DNA from: Candidatus Poribacteria bacterium | Lineage (GTDB): Bacteria; Poribacteria; WGA-4E; UBA9662 | DNA: 8,134 nucleotides | Direction of reading: 5' to 3' | Assembly: GCA_002699335.1 (NCBI GenBank) | Contig: PACG01000043.1 | Span: 1-8,134, forward strand | Shown here: piece by piece, positions 7,185 through 8,134 of the stretch | Layout of the letters: each line of letters starts with the position of its first letter | Numbering within the stretch: position 1 is the first letter of the stretch | The notes under the pieces: model-generated | Told to the model about the DNA's origin: nothing | Seen by the model: only the letters and a program-made list of their open reading frames with translations | Databases searched by the model: none | Program-made: the position numbers and the translations under genes

Positions 7185-7200
7185 CTGCTCGTAAGAGCAG
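7185..7200 (+). repeat. Perfect hairpin CTGCTC-GTAA-GAGCAG
   Basis: A six-base-pair perfect stem closes a four-base loop. Transcribed from the plus strand, the loop is GUAA, a GNRA tetraloop, a compact form common in structured RNAs. No T-run follows, so it is not an ordinary terminator. It could belong to a small RNA or be chance. Confidence 0.35.
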
Positions 7201-7844
7201 ACGAGTATTGAATATCGGGCGGTTTGGTCAGACATCAACTTGCAATTGTTGAAGTGAATTTGGGGCACGGCGAATCTGACATCCACTGTGGCTTAAGTTT
7301 GAGCGATGAAGCATGCAGCCATGGTGGTAAGAGACGGTGATGATCCCAAGCGCGATACCTCGGTGCCTGAAACTCGTCTCATCCGATTTCGGGCTTGGCA
7401 TCTTGATTGGCTCTCTCCACAAAAGTAATAGCAAACAAGTTGATGGTAAGTGCAATAAAAATATGGTACAAAAAACAATAACCTACTAGATGTCGAGAGC
7501 GCGGGAGTATCAATATTGTTAAAAGGTAAAACGACCTACATGGAAGGTTGATAGAACACATTACGTCAGAGCTTGTTGTCTTAAACTTATTCGCAAGACA
7601 TTGTTTTTCTCCAGACCAGATGTATACCATACCTTGGAGTTTGTCATTGAATACAATTTGGGCATTCCACTTACGAATTAACTCCTACCCGTAACTATTT
7701 ACCTTCCGGGTTCGTTTCCTGATGTGAATCTGATTCCCATTTTCCTCTTTTCCGGGTTGGGTTAAGCCTATTGAAAACAGGCTACCTACCAAATGAGCAG
7801 ATGGTATGGGTATTAACTAAAGTTGGGCCAACAAAAGTTTTAGT

Positions 7845-7880
7845 GCTACAGGAGTGTATATCGCACATCACCCCTGTGGC
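7845..7880 (+). repeat. Inverted repeat in the region before ftsE
   Basis: GCTACAGG (7845-7852) can pair with CCTGTGGC (7873-7880) with one G-U pair, leaving a 20-base loop. It ends 63 bases before the ftsE start, so it could form in the ftsE leader RNA. No T-run follows the stem. Confidence 0.3.
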
Positions 7881-7943
7881 CTTGTCAGCGAAGCGATATT
7901 TTCGACTAAGTACTACGCGCCAAAACTAAAGATCCAATCGACC

Positions 7944-8134
7944 ATGATCCAAGCCTACAACGTCAGCATGTATTACAAGGAGGACATCCAGGTTCTCCAC
8001 GACGTTAGTTTTCAAGTCCAAAAAGGTGAGTTTACCTTTTTAGTCGGTGAAAGCGGGGCTGGTAAGACGACTATTCTGCGCTTGCTATATCGTGGCCTGG
8101 TCCCAACCAATGGTGAATTGGTTGTGGCTGGACG
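7944..8134 (+). CDS. ftsE: Cell-division ABC ATPase FtsE, N-terminal part (cut by window end)
   Basis: Sixty-three codons plus two bases are present; the gene runs off the right edge. FtsE is the cytoplasmic ATPase that pairs with membrane protein FtsX to control cell-wall hydrolases at the division site. The start MIQAYNVSMYYKEDIQVL, then HDVSFQVQKGEFTFLVG, the Walker A loop GESGAGKTT (residues 35-43) and LRLLYRGLVPTNGELVVAG match FtsE closely; KGEF-FLVG and the L-YR after Walker A are typical of it rather than of other ABC ATPases. The second glycine-proximal residue is Glu where many FtsE have Pro (GPSGAGK). The start ATG has no strong ribosome binding site. The rest of the ATPase and a likely ftsX lie outside the window, so the FtsE call rests on this segment only. 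Confidence 0.82.
   Translation, partial: MIQAYNVSMYYKEDIQVLHDVSFQVQKGEFTFLVGESGAGKTTILRLLYRGLVPTNGELVVAG

Larger units (their letters stand above)
6690..7943. other. 1.25 kb stretch without a convincing gene
   Basis: This lies between the divergent exporter gene and ftsE. All six frames are cut into short pieces, and I recognise no protein family. It may be heavily decayed coding DNA. A 40-codon plus-strand ORF at 7306-7428 (ending RLIRFRAWHLDWLSPQK) and a 43-codon minus-strand ORF at 7182-7051 (MALRNLLLKKLLNKW) read like protein, but neither has a ribosome binding site. The stretch also holds the palindromes and promoter-like sites listed separately, plus a 9-base direct repeat (TTCCGGGTT at 7704 and 7750). 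No tRNA, rRNA, CRISPR or insertion-sequence end was found. Confidence 0.5.

Noticed and set aside
7058..7252. 64-codon plus-strand ORF starting TTG
   Set aside because: The purine-rich AGAGGA lies about 28 bases before the start, too far to serve it, and the protein has no recognisable features.
7577..7609. Terminator from TGTCTT/AAGACA and a following T-run
   Set aside because: The stem is only six mostly A-T pairs with a 12-base loop and no gene ends just before it.
6690..7943. tRNA, rRNA, CRISPR array or insertion sequence in the large gap
   Set aside because: No cloverleaf arms, regular spaced repeats, terminal inverted repeats with a transposase, or rRNA-like motifs were seen.

Overview
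The window is bacterial DNA of intermediate base composition. Two of its genes are broken, and long stretches hold no gene. Three genes are intact, and a fourth, ftsE, runs off the right edge. The signal peptide and secreted transglutaminase-type protein, FtsE, and the mix of enolase-superfamily, Gfo/Idh/MocA and zinc-type alcohol dehydrogenase genes suit a free-living or host-associated bacterium with a large sugar/acid catabolic repertoire. Uncultured phyla such as Poribacteria, Latescibacteria and the Planctomycetes are rich in such genes, but nothing here fixes the taxon.

Layout. 1-168: a GC-rich end (63 of the first 100 bases are G/C) with no gene I can name. 169-876 (+): remains of a zinc-type (MDR) alcohol dehydrogenase, broken by at least four frameshifts. 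1010-3625 (-): an intact 871-residue exported protein with a legumain/caspase-like domain, a DUF3857-type region and a transglutaminase core. 3641-5059 (-): an intact enolase-superfamily enzyme with the full KxK / D / E / D / K active-site set, 15 bases upstream of the previous gene. 5157-5912 (-): a Gfo/Idh/MocA oxidoreductase pseudogene, spread over several frames. 5955-6689 (-): an intact TauE/SafE-family membrane exporter. 6690-7943: about 1.25 kb without a convincing gene, holding several palindromes and possible promoters. 7944 to the end (+): the first 63 codons of ftsE.

How the parts fit together. The exporter, the dead oxidoreductase, the enolase-superfamily enzyme and the transglutaminase-type protein all lie on the minus strand with short gaps. 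They may be the remains of one transcription unit for uptake, export or catabolism of a sugar-acid or peptide-like compound, in which the redox step has been lost. The broken alcohol dehydrogenase lies beyond the 3' end of this set on the opposite strand. Decay is therefore limited to the two dehydrogenase-type genes, while the four genes between and around them keep full-length or open reading frames.

The points most worth a second look are four. The legumain-like domain has proline where the catalytic cysteine should be, although its histidine and the transglutaminase triad are kept. The oxidoreductase pseudogene is only visible when several frames are joined. The enolase-superfamily enzyme is unusually long. 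The 6.9-7.2 kb stretch has a cluster of perfect inverted repeats. I did not find a clearly novel defence or mobile system.
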